A DNA stretch of 64,000 nt from an uncultured Actinomycetes bacterium (GCA_937926105.1 CALANS010000049.1:1-64000), one strand, 5' to 3'; numbered from the stretch's first letter, positions 27,221 to 36,485 are shown. Numbers and translations are program-made. Notes: generated from the sequence alone by a model not told the origin.

Positions 27221-27633
27221 CACAGCGACCCCCCTCGTGGCCGAAACACCGGAACTGCCCAGTCACCTCGCGGCTCGAAAGCAACCTCGAGATCCATATC
27301 CAGCGCCAATCGGTCGGGATCGGGCTCGACGTCGATCAGGTTCGTCATCATTCGGGGCCCCTCGTCCAGCTCCACCACCGCAATGATGTTCGGACCGGGC
27401 CCAAAGGCGGGCGGCGGCCGGTGATCGATGATGTACGAGAACAGCCGCCCGCGACCCGAGGCCCGGAACCACTCGGTATCGCCACCAGTCACGAACGGCG
27501 AGTACCGCCGCGGATAGAAGAAGGCCCGGCCCGTCGTCATGCACCGCTGGAGCCACAGCTCCCCCCGGCGGGCTCCTTCCCAATATCTCGCGGTCTCGTC
27601 GGTCGGCTCCGGTGCCGGCTTCGCTGACGTCAT
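27220..27633 (-). CDS. DUF35 OB-fold protein, zinc-ribbon cysteines largely lost
   Basis: A 137-residue DUF35 protein. The N-terminal helix (DETARYWEGARRGELWLQRC) leads to the rubredoxin-like hairpin, but where relatives have CxxC twice this one reads RCMTTGRAFFYPRRYSPF, keeping only the first cysteine, so zinc binding is unlikely. The OB-fold part (GRGRLFSYIIDH, IIAVVELDEGPRMMTNL) is intact. The ATG at 27633 is fixed by AGGAGGAG about ten bases upstream. Coupled to the thiolase-like gene, with which it should form a complex that positions the acyl-CoA. Confidence 0.8.
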   Translation of the reverse strand: MTSAKPAPEPTDETARYWEGARRGELWLQRCMTTGRAFFYPRRYSPFVTGGDTEWFRASGRGRLFSYIIDHRPPPAFGPGPNIIAVVELDEGPRMMTNLIDVEPDPDRLALDMDLEVAFEPRGDWAVPVFRPRGGSL

Positions 27634-27674
27634 TCGATCTTCTCCTCCTGGATGTCCGTGCGCGGCGCTCATCG

Positions 27675-29999
27675 TCACCGATACGGCTCAAGAACCACCG
27701 GCACGTAGGGCTCGCCCTGGCGGACGCGGCCGCCCGCGACCAGCCCGTCGATCTCGTCGCGACTCAGTCCGGCCTCGCCCAGAATGTCGGCGGACTGCTC
27801 TCCGATGCCGGGCACTACGCCCGGCGCCCTGGTCCGTTGCCCGGTGATCGCCGCCACGTGACTCGCCGTGTAGAACGGCCGCTCGACACCGGGCGGGTGG
27901 ACCAGGTGGGCCAACGGCACCGCCATATAGCGCTCGTTGAGCACGGCCTGCCTGGCATTGTCGGCGTGCAGCACCCGCACCGGTGTGCCGGCGAACGCAT
28001 CGACGACATCGTCGACAGTCCGCTCCCGGATCCAACCAGCCAGGGACTCGGTCGCCGCGCGGTCGTCACCGTCGACTCCGGCACGACGCCGGACGGTGCC
28101 CGGCGACGCAGAACCGTCAAGCCGCAGCCAGCCGTCCGCCGCGAGGTAGTACCGGCGCCATGGAGAACGGCCCGGATAGTCTCGCCCGCCCCGGGGCGGC
28201 GGCGGCCGGCCCGGGTAGCGCAGCAGTGAGTCAAGCTGGAGGTAGGCGCTGGCTCCGGCCAGCGAGCATTCGACGTGCTGGCCGATACCGGTGCGCTGCT
28301 GGTGGAACACCGCCAGTACCGTCGCCAGGGCAGCCAGCACCGCGCCACAGGTGTCGTTGACTGCCAACGACATTACGACCGGCTCGGCGTCACCACCTTG
28401 CGCCTCCTGCATGCCGCTGAGTGCCCCCAAAACCGGGTCGAAACCGGGCCTCGAAGCCAACGGGCCGCTTTCGCCGAATCCCGTCAGCGAGGTCGTGACG
28501 ATGTCCGGCTTGGCCGCGCGCAGCGCGTCGTCGTCGGCACCGATACTCCGAAGGAAACCGGGACGGAAATTGTCGATGACGACGTCCAGCGTTTCGGCCA
28601 GACGTATCAGCGCAGCCAGCCCCTCGGGCGTCCGGAGATCGACGGCCAGACTGCGAACCCCCTCGCTGAATTGGAAGCCATAGCGGCGCCAGGGATCCCC
28701 CGCCGGCGGCTCGACCTTGATGACGTCGGCACCCATCAGGTGCAGCAGACGGGCCGTCTGCGGCCCCGCGACGAACGATCCCAGGATCGCCACCCGCAGG
28801 CCACCGAGCGGCCCGGCAGGATCGACGTCGCCGCGGGACCGTTCACCGGGCCCGGCGATTCTCGACCGGTCGACCTCCGGCCCGGACGAGCCCAATTCGG
28901 GCGCCGCGCCCGGATCCGGTTCCGGCGCCGCCGGAAGCCGGAAGAATCGGCGCGGCATCTCCACGCTGCCCAGCACGGGGTGACGAACGACAACGCGACC
29001 GCAGCTGGCCTCGAACTGCGGGTGATCCCACCATTCCCGGCAGGTCTGAACCGGCGCCACCGGCACATCGACGGACTCGAAGAGGCGCAGCCATTCGGTC
29101 GATGCCCGAGCGCGAAACCGCTCGGCCAAGCGCGCCCGAACCCACCGCCGGTTCACCGGGCTGTATAGCCCATCGGTGTCCCCACCGATGCGTGGGTCGT
29201 CGAGCAGCGTCTCGTCCTCCAGTACCGCAAGGGCACGCCGCATAAACTTGTCACTGAGTGCCCCGAGGAAAATCCAGCGACCGTCGGCGGCCTGGTAATT
29301 GGTGTACAGCGGATGGGCACCGCCCGCGCCCAGGTCACGCTTGCGCACGGCAGTCGTCGGATCGAACACCAACAGTTGCGGAGCGAAGGCCACGAACGCG
29401 TGCGCGCCCGACACTGTCATGCTCCGGCCCCGGCCGGACAGGTCCGTCTCCCGGAGCCCACACACTGCGGCGAGCGCTCCCAGCGCACCCTGCACATAGA
29501 GCAGGTGCGGCTCCACGATCTCGACCGGAACCCCCTCGAACGAGCACTGGTTGATCGCCATGCCCAGCGCGGCCGACAGGGCCTCGCCGTCCTCGGGCCA
29601 GCGGTCATTCTCGTCGACGTACGGCGGCATCATGACGAGGGTCATGCCCGGGTTGTCCGCACCGACAGACTCCTGGTCCAGGCCAAGTGACCGCCACAGA
29701 TCCAGGTCGGCGACCAGGCATACGTCGCATGCCGCGAGCATCTCCCTCACCCGGGCTCTGTCGTGCTCGCTGGCCGCGTCGACGACGACGCTCTCCTTCC
29801 CGCGGTTGAGAACCTGGAAAACGGGTGCGGACCGCAGCGGCGATCCTTCCGGCGGCTCGAGCTTCAGGACGCGAGCACCGTAGTCGGCCAGCAGCATCCC
29901 GGCAGCCGATCCGGCGACGCCGCCGCCGAACTCCACCACCAGGACGCCGTCGAGCACCGGGCGGGCCGCCACTGATCCAGAGCGCAGCGGTGCAGACAT
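27675..29999 (-). CDS. Fused double CaiB/BaiF-type (family III) CoA-transferase, N-terminal half probably inactive
   Basis: A 774-residue protein, twice the usual length, made of two family III CoA-transferase domains (about 10-370 and 400-765) joined by a Pro/Gly-rich linker. The second domain has GPLGGLRVAILGSFVAGPQ, VIDNFRPG and the catalytic Asp549 in SLAVNDTCGAV. The matching place in the first reads VEIVEPHLLYVQ (159-170), with no Asp. ATG 29999 overlaps the racemase stop by one base (TGATG). It should move CoA onto the substrate acid from another acyl-CoA, starting the pathway. Confidence 0.85.
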   Translation of the reverse strand: MSAPLRSGSVAARPVLDGVLVVEFGGGVAGSAAGMLLADYGARVLKLEPPEGSPLRSAPVFQVLNRGKESVVVDAASEHDRARVREMLAACDVCLVADLDLWRSLGLDQESVGADNPGMTLVMMPPYVDENDRWPEDGEALSAALGMAINQCSFEGVPVEIVEPHLLYVQGALGALAAVCGLRETDLSGRGRSMTVSGAHAFVAFAPQLLVFDPTTAVRKRDLGAGGAHPLYTNYQAADGRWIFLGALSDKFMRRALAVLEDETLLDDPRIGGDTDGLYSPVNRRWVRARLAERFRARASTEWLRLFESVDVPVAPVQTCREWWDHPQFEASCGRVVVRHPVLGSVEMPRRFFRLPAAPEPDPGAAPELGSSGPEVDRSRIAGPGERSRGDVDPAGPLGGLRVAILGSFVAGPQTARLLHLMGADVIKVEPPAGDPWRRYGFQFSEGVRSLAVDLRTPEGLAALIRLAETLDVVIDNFRPGFLRSIGADDDALRAAKPDIVTTSLTGFGESGPLASRPGFDPVLGALSGMQEAQGGDAEPVVMSLAVNDTCGAVLAALATVLAVFHQQRTGIGQHVECSLAGASAYLQLDSLLRYPGRPPPPRGGRDYPGRSPWRRYYLAADGWLRLDGSASPGTVRRRAGVDGDDRAATESLAGWIRERTVDDVVDAFAGTPVRVLHADNARQAVLNERYMAVPLAHLVHPPGVERPFYTASHVAAITGQRTRAPGVVPGIGEQSADILGEAGLSRDEIDGLVAGGRVRQGEPYVPVVLEPYR

Positions 30000-31156
30000 C
30001 ACGCAACCCTCCCGGCATCGGCTACCACACCGCTGGCGAGCAGGGCTGTTCCGTCCAGGGCAAGCCATTCGGCCAGCACCTCCAGGGTCGCGGCTCCCGG
30101 CCGCCCGGACGGCCGGAGGGGCACCTGCGCCGCCCGGTCAAATCGCAGTGGAGGTCTCGGCTGCCGCACCCCGTCGACCTCGACGAACGAATTCAATGCC
30201 CGTGCCTGCGGATCAGCACTCCATTCCGGCAACGACAACACCGGAGCAGCACACGCATCGCGGCCGTCCAGCAGTTCCGTCCACTCGGCGAGCGAGCGCG
30301 TCGCCACCCGTTCGGCAATCAGGCGGCGCAACTCGGGCCATTGCTCGACATCGTCCCGGTCGCCGGCCCATTCCAAACCCAGCACGGACAGCAGCTGGTC
30401 GAAAAACTGCGGCTCCAGCGCGCCAACGGACAGCCACCGCCCATCGGCAGTCCGGTACACATCGTAGAAGGGGGCACCCGAATCCAATAGATTGGTTCCG
30501 GGCTCCGCCCGCCATTCCCCGGCGGCGGCCATTCCATGGATCATCGCCGCCATCAGGCCGGCACCCTCGACCATCGCAAGGTCGACCGTGTCTCCTTCAC
30601 CGGTGCGCTCTCGCGCCAATAACGCCGACAGCACGCCGCACACCGCGAGGACACCGCCCCCGGCCAGGTCCGCCACGATGTTGAGCGGAATGGCCGGCGG
30701 CCCACCGGCCCGTCCAAGCAGCCCGAGAACGCCGTTCCGAGCGAGGTAGTTGATATCGTGCCCGGGCAGCGCGGCCAGCGGCCCCTGCCTCCCCCATCCG
30801 GTCACCCGGGCGTACACCACCTTCGGGTTGCGCCCCCGCACCTCGGCAGGTCCGATCCCGAGCCGCTCGACCGTTCCGGGCCGGAAACCCTCCAGCACCA
30901 CGTCGGCCGAGGCCGCCAGATCACGGGCGACCGCGGCGCCGTCCGGATGCGCCAGATCCAGCGCAACCGAGCGGGTACCCCGGTTGAGCACCTTGAACCT
31001 TGCTGCCCGTTGCGCGGCAGCCGACGTCGCGGTACCGACCCGGTCGATCCGCACGGTGTCCGCGCCCAGGTCGCTGAGCATCATGGTGGCGAACGGAACG
31101 GGGCCAAGTCCGCCAAGGTTCAGCACTCGAATTCCGGCCAAGGGCGACGCAGTCAT
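29999..31156 (-). CDS. mcr: Alpha-methylacyl-CoA racemase (Mcr/AMACR-like)
   Basis: A 385-residue family III CoA-transferase-fold protein with the racemase signatures rather than the transferase ones: GHDINYLAR with His133 and NIVADLAGGG with Asp163, matching the His/Asp pair of M. tuberculosis MCR. The N-terminal SPLAGIRVLNLGGLGP and VLEGFRPG segments bind CoA. It epimerises 2R/2S-methylacyl-CoAs so that a stereospecific dehydrogenase can act, implying that the pathway handles an alpha-methyl-branched acyl-CoA. The ATG at 31156 forms an ATGA overlap with the dehydrogenase gene. Confidence 0.87.
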   Translation of the reverse strand: MTASPLAGIRVLNLGGLGPVPFATMMLSDLGADTVRIDRVGTATSAAAQRAARFKVLNRGTRSVALDLAHPDGAAVARDLAASADVVLEGFRPGTVERLGIGPAEVRGRNPKVVYARVTGWGRQGPLAALPGHDINYLARNGVLGLLGRAGGPPAIPLNIVADLAGGGVLAVCGVLSALLARERTGEGDTVDLAMVEGAGLMAAMIHGMAAAGEWRAEPGTNLLDSGAPFYDVYRTADGRWLSVGALEPQFFDQLLSVLGLEWAGDRDDVEQWPELRRLIAERVATRSLAEWTELLDGRDACAAPVLSLPEWSADPQARALNSFVEVDGVRQPRPPLRFDRAAQVPLRPSGRPGAATLEVLAEWLALDGTALLASGVVADAGRVA

Positions 31157-32307
31157 GAGCACACGCCGGCACTGGATCGCCAGCCCAGCTCCGCGGCCAG
31201 GTCATCCAGCGGGGCATGGTCTCCGCCGAGCAGGAGCGAGGACGACAGCGCCCGGCGGAGATACAGATGAGCATCGTGCTCCCATGTGAAACCGAGCCCG
31301 CCGTGAACGTGCAGCATCGCGCTGGCAATGTCGCGATACTGCCGTCCAACCGTCGCCGCAACGACCAGGGCATCGACGCGGTGCCTCGGCTCGCCGACCG
31401 ACGCCACCGCGCTGGACACCGTCGCCCGAGCGAGTTCTGCCTTGACCCGCATCTGCGCGCAGGCATGCTTGATCGCTTGGAACGACCCGATGGCCCGCCC
31501 GAACTGGTACCGGTCGCGTGCGTAGCTCGCGGCCATCTTCACGCATCGATCGATGCCGCCCAGCATCTCGGCGCCGAGCGCCACCCAGGCTGCCGTTCGG
31601 ACGCCGTCGAGCACATCCTGCACGGACTCGCACGGCAGTTCTCTGGCGGCAGCATCGACGAGCCGCAGGAAGCTCAGGGGCCTGGTCAGGTCGGCGCCGT
31701 CGGCTCGTTGGACCCGGACGCCAGGATCGTCAGCGTCGACGAGAAACAACTTCACCTGGCCGTCGATCGTCGCCGACACGACAAACGACCGCGCCTCGGA
31801 TCCGGCGAGGACGAAGGACTTGACGCCGGTGACCTCGAAGCGGTCCGCCACCTGGGCGGCCGAAGTGGACGGCGTGGGGATGACCCACTCCGGGTCGCTC
31901 CCCTCGGCCAACGCCACGGTAATCACGTCGCCACGGGCGATCCGTTCCAGGTACACGGTACGAGCCCCGCCGGGCGCGGCGCGCAGCAGCAGTTCGGTGG
32001 CAAACACACAGCTGGCCAGGTAGGGGACGGGCGCAAGCGCAGCGCCGAGTTCCTCGAGCGCCGCGGCTTGGACGGCAGCATCGCCGCCATCGCCGCCGAA
32101 CTCTGTGGGCAGGCACGACGCTGCTAGGCCCATTTCGTCGTTGCACGCACGCCACAGTGTGTCCTCAGCAGGAGCATCCTCACCCTGAGCATCGGCGCCC
32201 GGGTGTTCGACCCACAGGCGGGAACGAACATAGTCACGCGTGCAGTTCTGGCTCAAGAACTGCGACAGCGACGTCTTGAACTCCGCCACAATGTCACTTT
32301 GCAACAC
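31153..32307 (-). CDS. Acyl-CoA dehydrogenase
   Basis: A 384-residue acyl-CoA dehydrogenase with LPTEFGGDGGDAAVQAAALEELGAAL in the N-terminal helical domain, a middle beta domain and the C-terminal FAD/dimer motif RYQFGRAIGSFQAIKH plus LHVHGGLGFTWEHDAHLYLRRA. In this subfamily the catalytic Glu is not obvious, so it may be a subunit of a heteromeric enzyme as in actinobacterial steroid dehydrogenases, although no partner gene is adjacent. The GTG start has GAGGAA upstream. First gene of the long operon running to 20108. Confidence 0.83.
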   Translation of the reverse strand: MLQSDIVAEFKTSLSQFLSQNCTRDYVRSRLWVEHPGADAQGEDAPAEDTLWRACNDEMGLAASCLPTEFGGDGGDAAVQAAALEELGAALAPVPYLASCVFATELLLRAAPGGARTVYLERIARGDVITVALAEGSDPEWVIPTPSTSAAQVADRFEVTGVKSFVLAGSEARSFVVSATIDGQVKLFLVDADDPGVRVQRADGADLTRPLSFLRLVDAAARELPCESVQDVLDGVRTAAWVALGAEMLGGIDRCVKMAASYARDRYQFGRAIGSFQAIKHACAQMRVKAELARATVSSAVASVGEPRHRVDALVVAATVGRQYRDIASAMLHVHGGLGFTWEHDAHLYLRRALSSSLLLGGDHAPLDDLAAELGWRSSAGVCS

Positions 32308-32416
32308 AAGGATTCCTCGTCATCTGCCATTCGTTCGATCCGATTCGACGCGGCCGACACCGGCACCGGCGCTGCCCAGCAATGGGCACCGACCGGAGCG
32401 TGCGGCGGTCGCGGGA

Positions 32417-33166
32417 CTAGGCCATACCGTCCGATCGCGGCTCCGTAGGCTCGTCCTTCGCGTATTCCGCGACCCACTGCTGTATCGCCGTCAGGGTGCG
32501 ATTGATGTGAATCTTCAGGAACATGTACGCATCCGACGCCGCCCGGCGCTGGATGGCGTCGAGTATCAGTCTGTGCTCCATGTTCGTGATCTCGTGCGAA
32601 CTGACGATGAGCCAGTACCGATTCCGTCCGAGAACCGTGACATTCCACAGCCCGTCCAGCAGCTCACGGAACTGTCGCGGGTGCGTCAGCGCTCGCGCTT
32701 CGAAATGGAACTGTCGATCCAGTTGTTCGAACCGCTTACTTTGACTGACCGGCAGGCTTTCCATCTCCTCACAGTAGGAGGCAAGTCGCCCGGTTAACGC
32801 TTCGATCTCCGTGTCGCTCAGGCGCTCAACGCAGTCGGCCAGGGCAATGGGGTCCAGCTTCTCGCGAAGGCGGTAGATCTCCACCAGGGCTGACGGATCC
32901 ACCGCAACCACTTCGGCGCCAGTGTTCGGAATGAGCCTGACCAGGCCCTCTCGGTCCAACTGCCGGAGTGCCTCACGCACAGGCGATCTACTCAAAGACA
33001 GCTCGTCGGCCAGCTGCTCTTGGGAGATCTTGTCGGCTGGACCGTAACGGCCTTCCAGGATCGCCTCCCGGAGAACCCGTAGGGCGTATTCGCCGCTGCG
33101 CCCTCGCTTGCCGAGCCGCTCCGCCGCCTCCTCTGTCGCCCGCCCGTTGCTCCCGCGCCCGCTCAT
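32417..33166 (-). CDS. GntR-family regulator, FCD subfamily
   Basis: A 249-residue regulator. The N-terminal winged helix includes KISQEQLADELSLSRSPVREALRQLDREGLV (about 47-77); the C-terminal FCD domain is all-helical. It overlaps the upstream permease gene by four bases and is thus co-transcribed with the importer. FCD regulators such as VanR bind palindromes close to ATTGGATCCAAT; near-identical sites lie at the divergent promoter of this operon and upstream of the enolase-like operon, so this protein is the prime candidate for their repressor. Confidence 0.85.
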   Translation of the reverse strand: MSGRGSNGRATEEAAERLGKRGRSGEYALRVLREAILEGRYGPADKISQEQLADELSLSRSPVREALRQLDREGLVRLIPNTGAEVVAVDPSALVEIYRLREKLDPIALADCVERLSDTEIEALTGRLASYCEEMESLPVSQSKRFEQLDRQFHFEARALTHPRQFRELLDGLWNVTVLGRNRYWLIVSSHEITNMEHRLILDAIQRRAASDAYMFLKIHINRTLTAIQQWVAEYAKDEPTEPRSDGMA

Positions 33167-34074
33167 CGTCCCTGCACCCCTGCCCCGCCCGTCACCATTG
33201 AGTCACGATCCAACAGCGGCGCCGCCCCACCTGAATCTGCCCGATGAGTCTGCCGCTGTCGCCGAGACCGACCACGCTTGCCATCGTCGGCCTTCGCGGT
33301 CACGGTCGGCTGGGACGTGCGGGCCGCCCAGGAGAAATTCCGCTCGATTGCCAACAGCGCGAGGAACGTAGTAGCCGCCATCGCGACGATGAACACCAAC
33401 ACCGCGAACAGCTCGGCGGTCCGCATCGACGAGTTGTACAGGATGAGGAGATACCCCAGACCTCGCTGGGCGCCGACCCATTCCGCGACTACCGCGCCGA
33501 TCACAGAGACCGTCAGGGCCAGCTTCATGCCGGCGAAAATGTTCGGGATGGCCGCCGGGATCCGCACATGCAGGTACACCTGAGCCGGCGTTGCGCTCAC
33601 CGTTCGCATCAGGTCCAGGAGCTTACGGTTCGTGTTGTCGAATCCGGTGATGGTATTGATCAGCACCGGGAAGAAGGCCAGCAGCGCGACGATCCCGATC
33701 TTCGGCAGCGTCCCGATTCCGAACCATAGAATCAGCAGCGGCGCGATGGCAATCTTCGGAATGGTCTGCGAGGCAACGACCAGCGGGTACACCGACGACC
33801 GCAGGCCCGGCATCACCGTCATGAACACCGCCAGCACCAATCCCACGATCGTTCCCAGCAGAAAGCCGAACCAGAACTCGACGGCGGTCGTCATGAAGTG
33901 GGACACGAGCGTCGAAAAGTTGTCGACGACCGCCTCGCCGACCATGACCGGAGAGGGAAGCACGTAGGGAGCAGGCTTGAACACCATGACAAAGACTTGC
34001 CAGGCGGCGATGAGCCCCACGAAAGTAAGGATTGGCGGAATCGCCAGCATCCTCTTGGAAGCTCGACCCATCAT
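33163..34074 (-). CDS. ABC importer permease, SsuC/TauC-like
   Basis: A 303-residue membrane protein with about six hydrophobic segments and the SsuC/TauC EAA motif region (RTVSATPAQVYLHVRIPAAIPNIFAGMKLAL). The C-terminal 40 residues are polar and basic, longer than usual. ATG 34074 has GAGAGG six bases upstream; a GTG six bases earlier overlaps that site. Relatives transport sulfonates, taurine, aromatic acids such as phthalate, or pyrimidine-like compounds, always with an NMT1-type binding protein, here encoded immediately upstream. Confidence 0.86.
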   Translation of the reverse strand: MMGRASKRMLAIPPILTFVGLIAAWQVFVMVFKPAPYVLPSPVMVGEAVVDNFSTLVSHFMTTAVEFWFGFLLGTIVGLVLAVFMTVMPGLRSSVYPLVVASQTIPKIAIAPLLILWFGIGTLPKIGIVALLAFFPVLINTITGFDNTNRKLLDLMRTVSATPAQVYLHVRIPAAIPNIFAGMKLALTVSVIGAVVAEWVGAQRGLGYLLILYNSSMRTAELFAVLVFIVAMAATTFLALLAIERNFSWAARTSQPTVTAKADDGKRGRSRRQRQTHRADSGGAAPLLDRDSMVTGGAGVQGR

Positions 34075-34114
34075 GCTCACCCTCTCCGGTCGCGTATTCG
34101 AAACTGTTCGATCA

Positions 34115-34140
34115 GACTTCTATATCAACCGTCAGAAGTC
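34115..34140 (-). terminator. Stem-loop at the end of the substrate-binding protein gene
   Basis: GACTTCT (34115-34121) and AGAAGTC (34134-34140) form a seven-base stem spanning the stop codon, without a T-run. It could stabilise the upstream mRNA and lower permease expression. Confidence 0.35.
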
Positions 34141-35298
34141 CTGAGAGTCCTTGGGCAGATAGTCGTTGGTGAAGCTACCCGAGAAGTCGACTTCCTTCTT
34201 GATGATTTCACCATCGAAGAGCATCTTCTGCAGGGTCGCCCAGCCGGCAGGGTCGACCCAACCCCATCCGTGCGCCTCAGTGGACGGGCTGTGCCACAGA
34301 GTGTGCGCATTGGTGACCCCGCTAACGATGCCCTGCAGGTCCGCTTCGCTTCCGCCCGCTTCCTTGCGGAGGCGCTGCATCAGCTTGATCGAGGCGTCCA
34401 CATCCGCTCCCGCATCCTTGACGCCTCGGAAGGTTGCCTCCAGAAACTTGCGTACCGCTTCGGGGTTCTTCTTCAAGAAGTCCTGGTTCGCCACGATGCT
34501 GGTGCCTGGAATCGGCTGCTTGTCGGTGGAGAACGGGATGAACTCGGCAGGCTTGTGGGAGGCGGCCTCGACCTGGCCGACATGGCCGGTGATCTGGCCC
34601 GTGCAAGCATCGCTCTGGCCAGCGACCATCAGCGTGCACTTGGCCGTTGCGTCGACAAAGCTCAGCGTCACCTTGTCCTTGATCCCGATCTGATCAAGCA
34701 GGCCGGTTAGAACTGCGTTATCCGGCCCGGCGGCCGCGGTGCTCACCGTCTTGCCAGAGAGATCAGCCAACGAGTTGATCCCGTTCTCCTTGAGGGTGAC
34801 GATGCCCATGGGACTGTTCTGCAGTGGGGTCGCCACCACGGTCATCGGCACCCCCTGGGACATGGCGATCAAGATCGAGCTGGGGTCGACGTCGGCCAGG
34901 TCGACGTTCCCGGTGCCGATCGCCTGAGCCGCCAGGTTGGAGCCCTGGAGCCACGTGAATTCGACATCGAGCCCGGCGTCCTCGTAGTAGCCCTTCTCCC
35001 GGGCAGTCATGTAGTAGTCCGCACCGGCGCTAGGAGTGATCCAGTTCATGGCGACCGTCATTTTAGTCAGCGGTTGCGTATCCGATGGCTTCGCCTCACT
35101 GGTGGTGGAACCCGCCGCCGGAGTGCTGCTCGCAGTACTGCCCTCGGTACTGCCCTTCGCACTACTCTTGACGACGTCGCCGGTCGACCCGGTTCCCGTC
35201 GAACTGCCACAGCCGGCGAGAACGATCCCGCACAGCGCGGTCACGAGCGCGACGCGCCCGATCGAGCCCGGGCGAGCCGTAGGGATTCGCTTCTTCAT
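34132..35298 (-). CDS. Substrate-binding lipoprotein, NMT1/THI5-like (SsuA type)
   Basis: A 388-residue lipoprotein. The signal peptide starts MKKRIPTARPG and ends with lipobox LAGC (Cys30), followed by a Ser/Thr-rich tether. The NMT1-like core starts near MTVAMNWITPSAGADYYMTAREKGYYEDAGLDVEF, with VDLADVDPSSILIA. Members bind sulfonates, thiamine-precursor pyrimidines, aromatic acids or other small organics. ATG 35298 is preferred to a GTG nine bases upstream because it gives a standard signal peptide. Confidence 0.87.
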   Translation of the reverse strand: MKKRIPTARPGSIGRVALVTALCGIVLAGCGSSTGTGSTGDVVKSSAKGSTEGSTASSTPAAGSTTSEAKPSDTQPLTKMTVAMNWITPSAGADYYMTAREKGYYEDAGLDVEFTWLQGSNLAAQAIGTGNVDLADVDPSSILIAMSQGVPMTVVATPLQNSPMGIVTLKENGINSLADLSGKTVSTAAAGPDNAVLTGLLDQIGIKDKVTLSFVDATAKCTLMVAGQSDACTGQITGHVGQVEAASHKPAEFIPFSTDKQPIPGTSIVANQDFLKKNPEAVRKFLEATFRGVKDAGADVDASIKLMQRLRKEAGGSEADLQGIVSGVTNAHTLWHSPSTEAHGWGWVDPAGWATLQKMLFDGEIIKKEVDFSGSFTNDYLPKDSQDF

Positions 35299-35339
35299 AG
35301 CAACCACACGCCCTTTCGTTTGCTTACAACAGGTTTAGC

Positions 35340-35359
35340 GGGTTCCCGATCGGAAACCC
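35340..35359 (-). terminator. Dyad between ATPase and binding-protein genes
   Basis: GGGTT-CCGATCGG-AACCC symmetry with one mismatch across 20 bases, in the 88-base gap before the binding-protein gene. It may be an attenuator, an mRNA-processing hairpin or an operator. Confidence 0.35.
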
Positions 35360-35386
35360 GGTCGACGAGCATGGCCCGGTGATTCG

Positions 35387-36268
35387 TCAGCCGCGCATGA
35401 CGCGGTTGAGCTTCTCGACCATGCCCGTCATCTCGGTGGTAAACCGCATCTCCTGGGTGCGGGGTCGTGGGAGATCAATGGAAATGGTGTCGACGATCCA
35501 GCCGGGATTGGGCCGCATGACCGCGACCTTGTCGGAGAGAAAGACCGCTTCCTCCAGGCTGTGCGTGATAAAGACCACCGTCTTCTGCTCCTCAGACCAG
35601 ATCCGCAGCAGCTCTTCGTTCATCTGGTGGCGGCGGATCTCGTCGAGCGCGCCAAAGGGCTCGTCCATCAAGAGGATCGTCGGGTCCAATGCCAACGCTC
35701 TGGCGATCGAGGCGCGCTGCTGCATGCCGCCGGAGAGTTCGTGCGGGTAGCGATCCAGCGCGTTCTCGATTCCGACGAGCCTGGCCAGATCGACGATCAA
35801 CTGACGATCCGCAGGCTTCTTGCTTACCTCTCGCAGGAAGGCGATGTTCCGTCGGACGGTCTTCCAGGGCAGCAGCGTGCTCTCCTGAAGGATGTACCCG
35901 ATCTCGTGCCGTTTGCGGAGCACCTCCGGCGCCGCCCCACCAATACTCACGTCTCCGGCGGTCGGCTGCATCAGTCCGGCGAGCACCTGCAGGAGGGTGG
36001 TCTTGCCGCACCCGGACGCACCGACGATGCTGACGAACTGTCCCTTGTCGATGGCGAGAGACGCATTCGACAGCGCCGTGGTCTCGGTGCCGTCCACCCC
36101 CACATAGGTGAGGCTCACGCCGCGGATATCGATGAACGCGGCCTCGTTGGGCACGACACCCACCCCCGTCGCGTTCGCCGTCTGATCAGACTCGGGCACG
36201 GCCGAGACCCACTTCCGCCGCGGCAGGCGGCCGGCAGCCCCGCTCGACATGCTCGACTTCAGGGTCAT
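35387..36268 (-). CDS. ABC importer ATPase, SsuB/TauB-like
   Basis: A 293-residue ATPase with Walker A GASGCGKTT (83-91), ILQESTLLPWKTVRRNI (the Q-loop wording typical of SsuB/TauB), signature LSGGMQQR and Walker B ILLMDEPFGALD. About 45 residues before the nucleotide-binding domain look disordered, and an internal start is possible. First gene of the importer-regulator operon (ATPase, binding protein, permease, GntR); its promoter carries a TTGGATCCAA palindrome 34 bases upstream. Confidence 0.88.
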   Translation of the reverse strand: MTLKSSMSSGAAGRLPRRKWVSAVPESDQTANATGVGVVPNEAAFIDIRGVSLTYVGVDGTETTALSNASLAIDKGQFVSIVGASGCGKTTLLQVLAGLMQPTAGDVSIGGAAPEVLRKRHEIGYILQESTLLPWKTVRRNIAFLREVSKKPADRQLIVDLARLVGIENALDRYPHELSGGMQQRASIARALALDPTILLMDEPFGALDEIRRHQMNEELLRIWSEEQKTVVFITHSLEEAVFLSDKVAVMRPNPGWIVDTISIDLPRPRTQEMRFTTEMTGMVEKLNRVMRG

Positions 36269-36301
36269 GACAACTACCGCGCTGCGCTGGGTTGACCATT
36301 G

Positions 36302-36335
36302 TTGGATCCAATCATCGAGGTCGCTGCGGTGTCAA
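36302..36335 (-). promoter_or_regulatory. Importer-operon promoter with TTGGATCCAA operator over the -10
   Basis: On the minus strand a consensus -35 TTGACA (36335-36330) is followed after 18 bases by TTGGAT (36311-36306), which is part of the perfect palindrome TTGGATCCAA (36302-36311). A repressor bound there would cover the -10. Confidence 0.65.
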
Positions 36336-36485
36336 GAGCTCGGTCAGGACCACTTCCCGACGGTGTAGGACGTCGCTTTTGCGACCGCGTCCCCGACCGT
36401 AAGCCCTCGCGTCCGTCACCAACTCTGGCCCTGCCCAGTGACTTGTCGCCAACCCAGGGGCCTACAGTTCCCGGCCGTCCACCCC

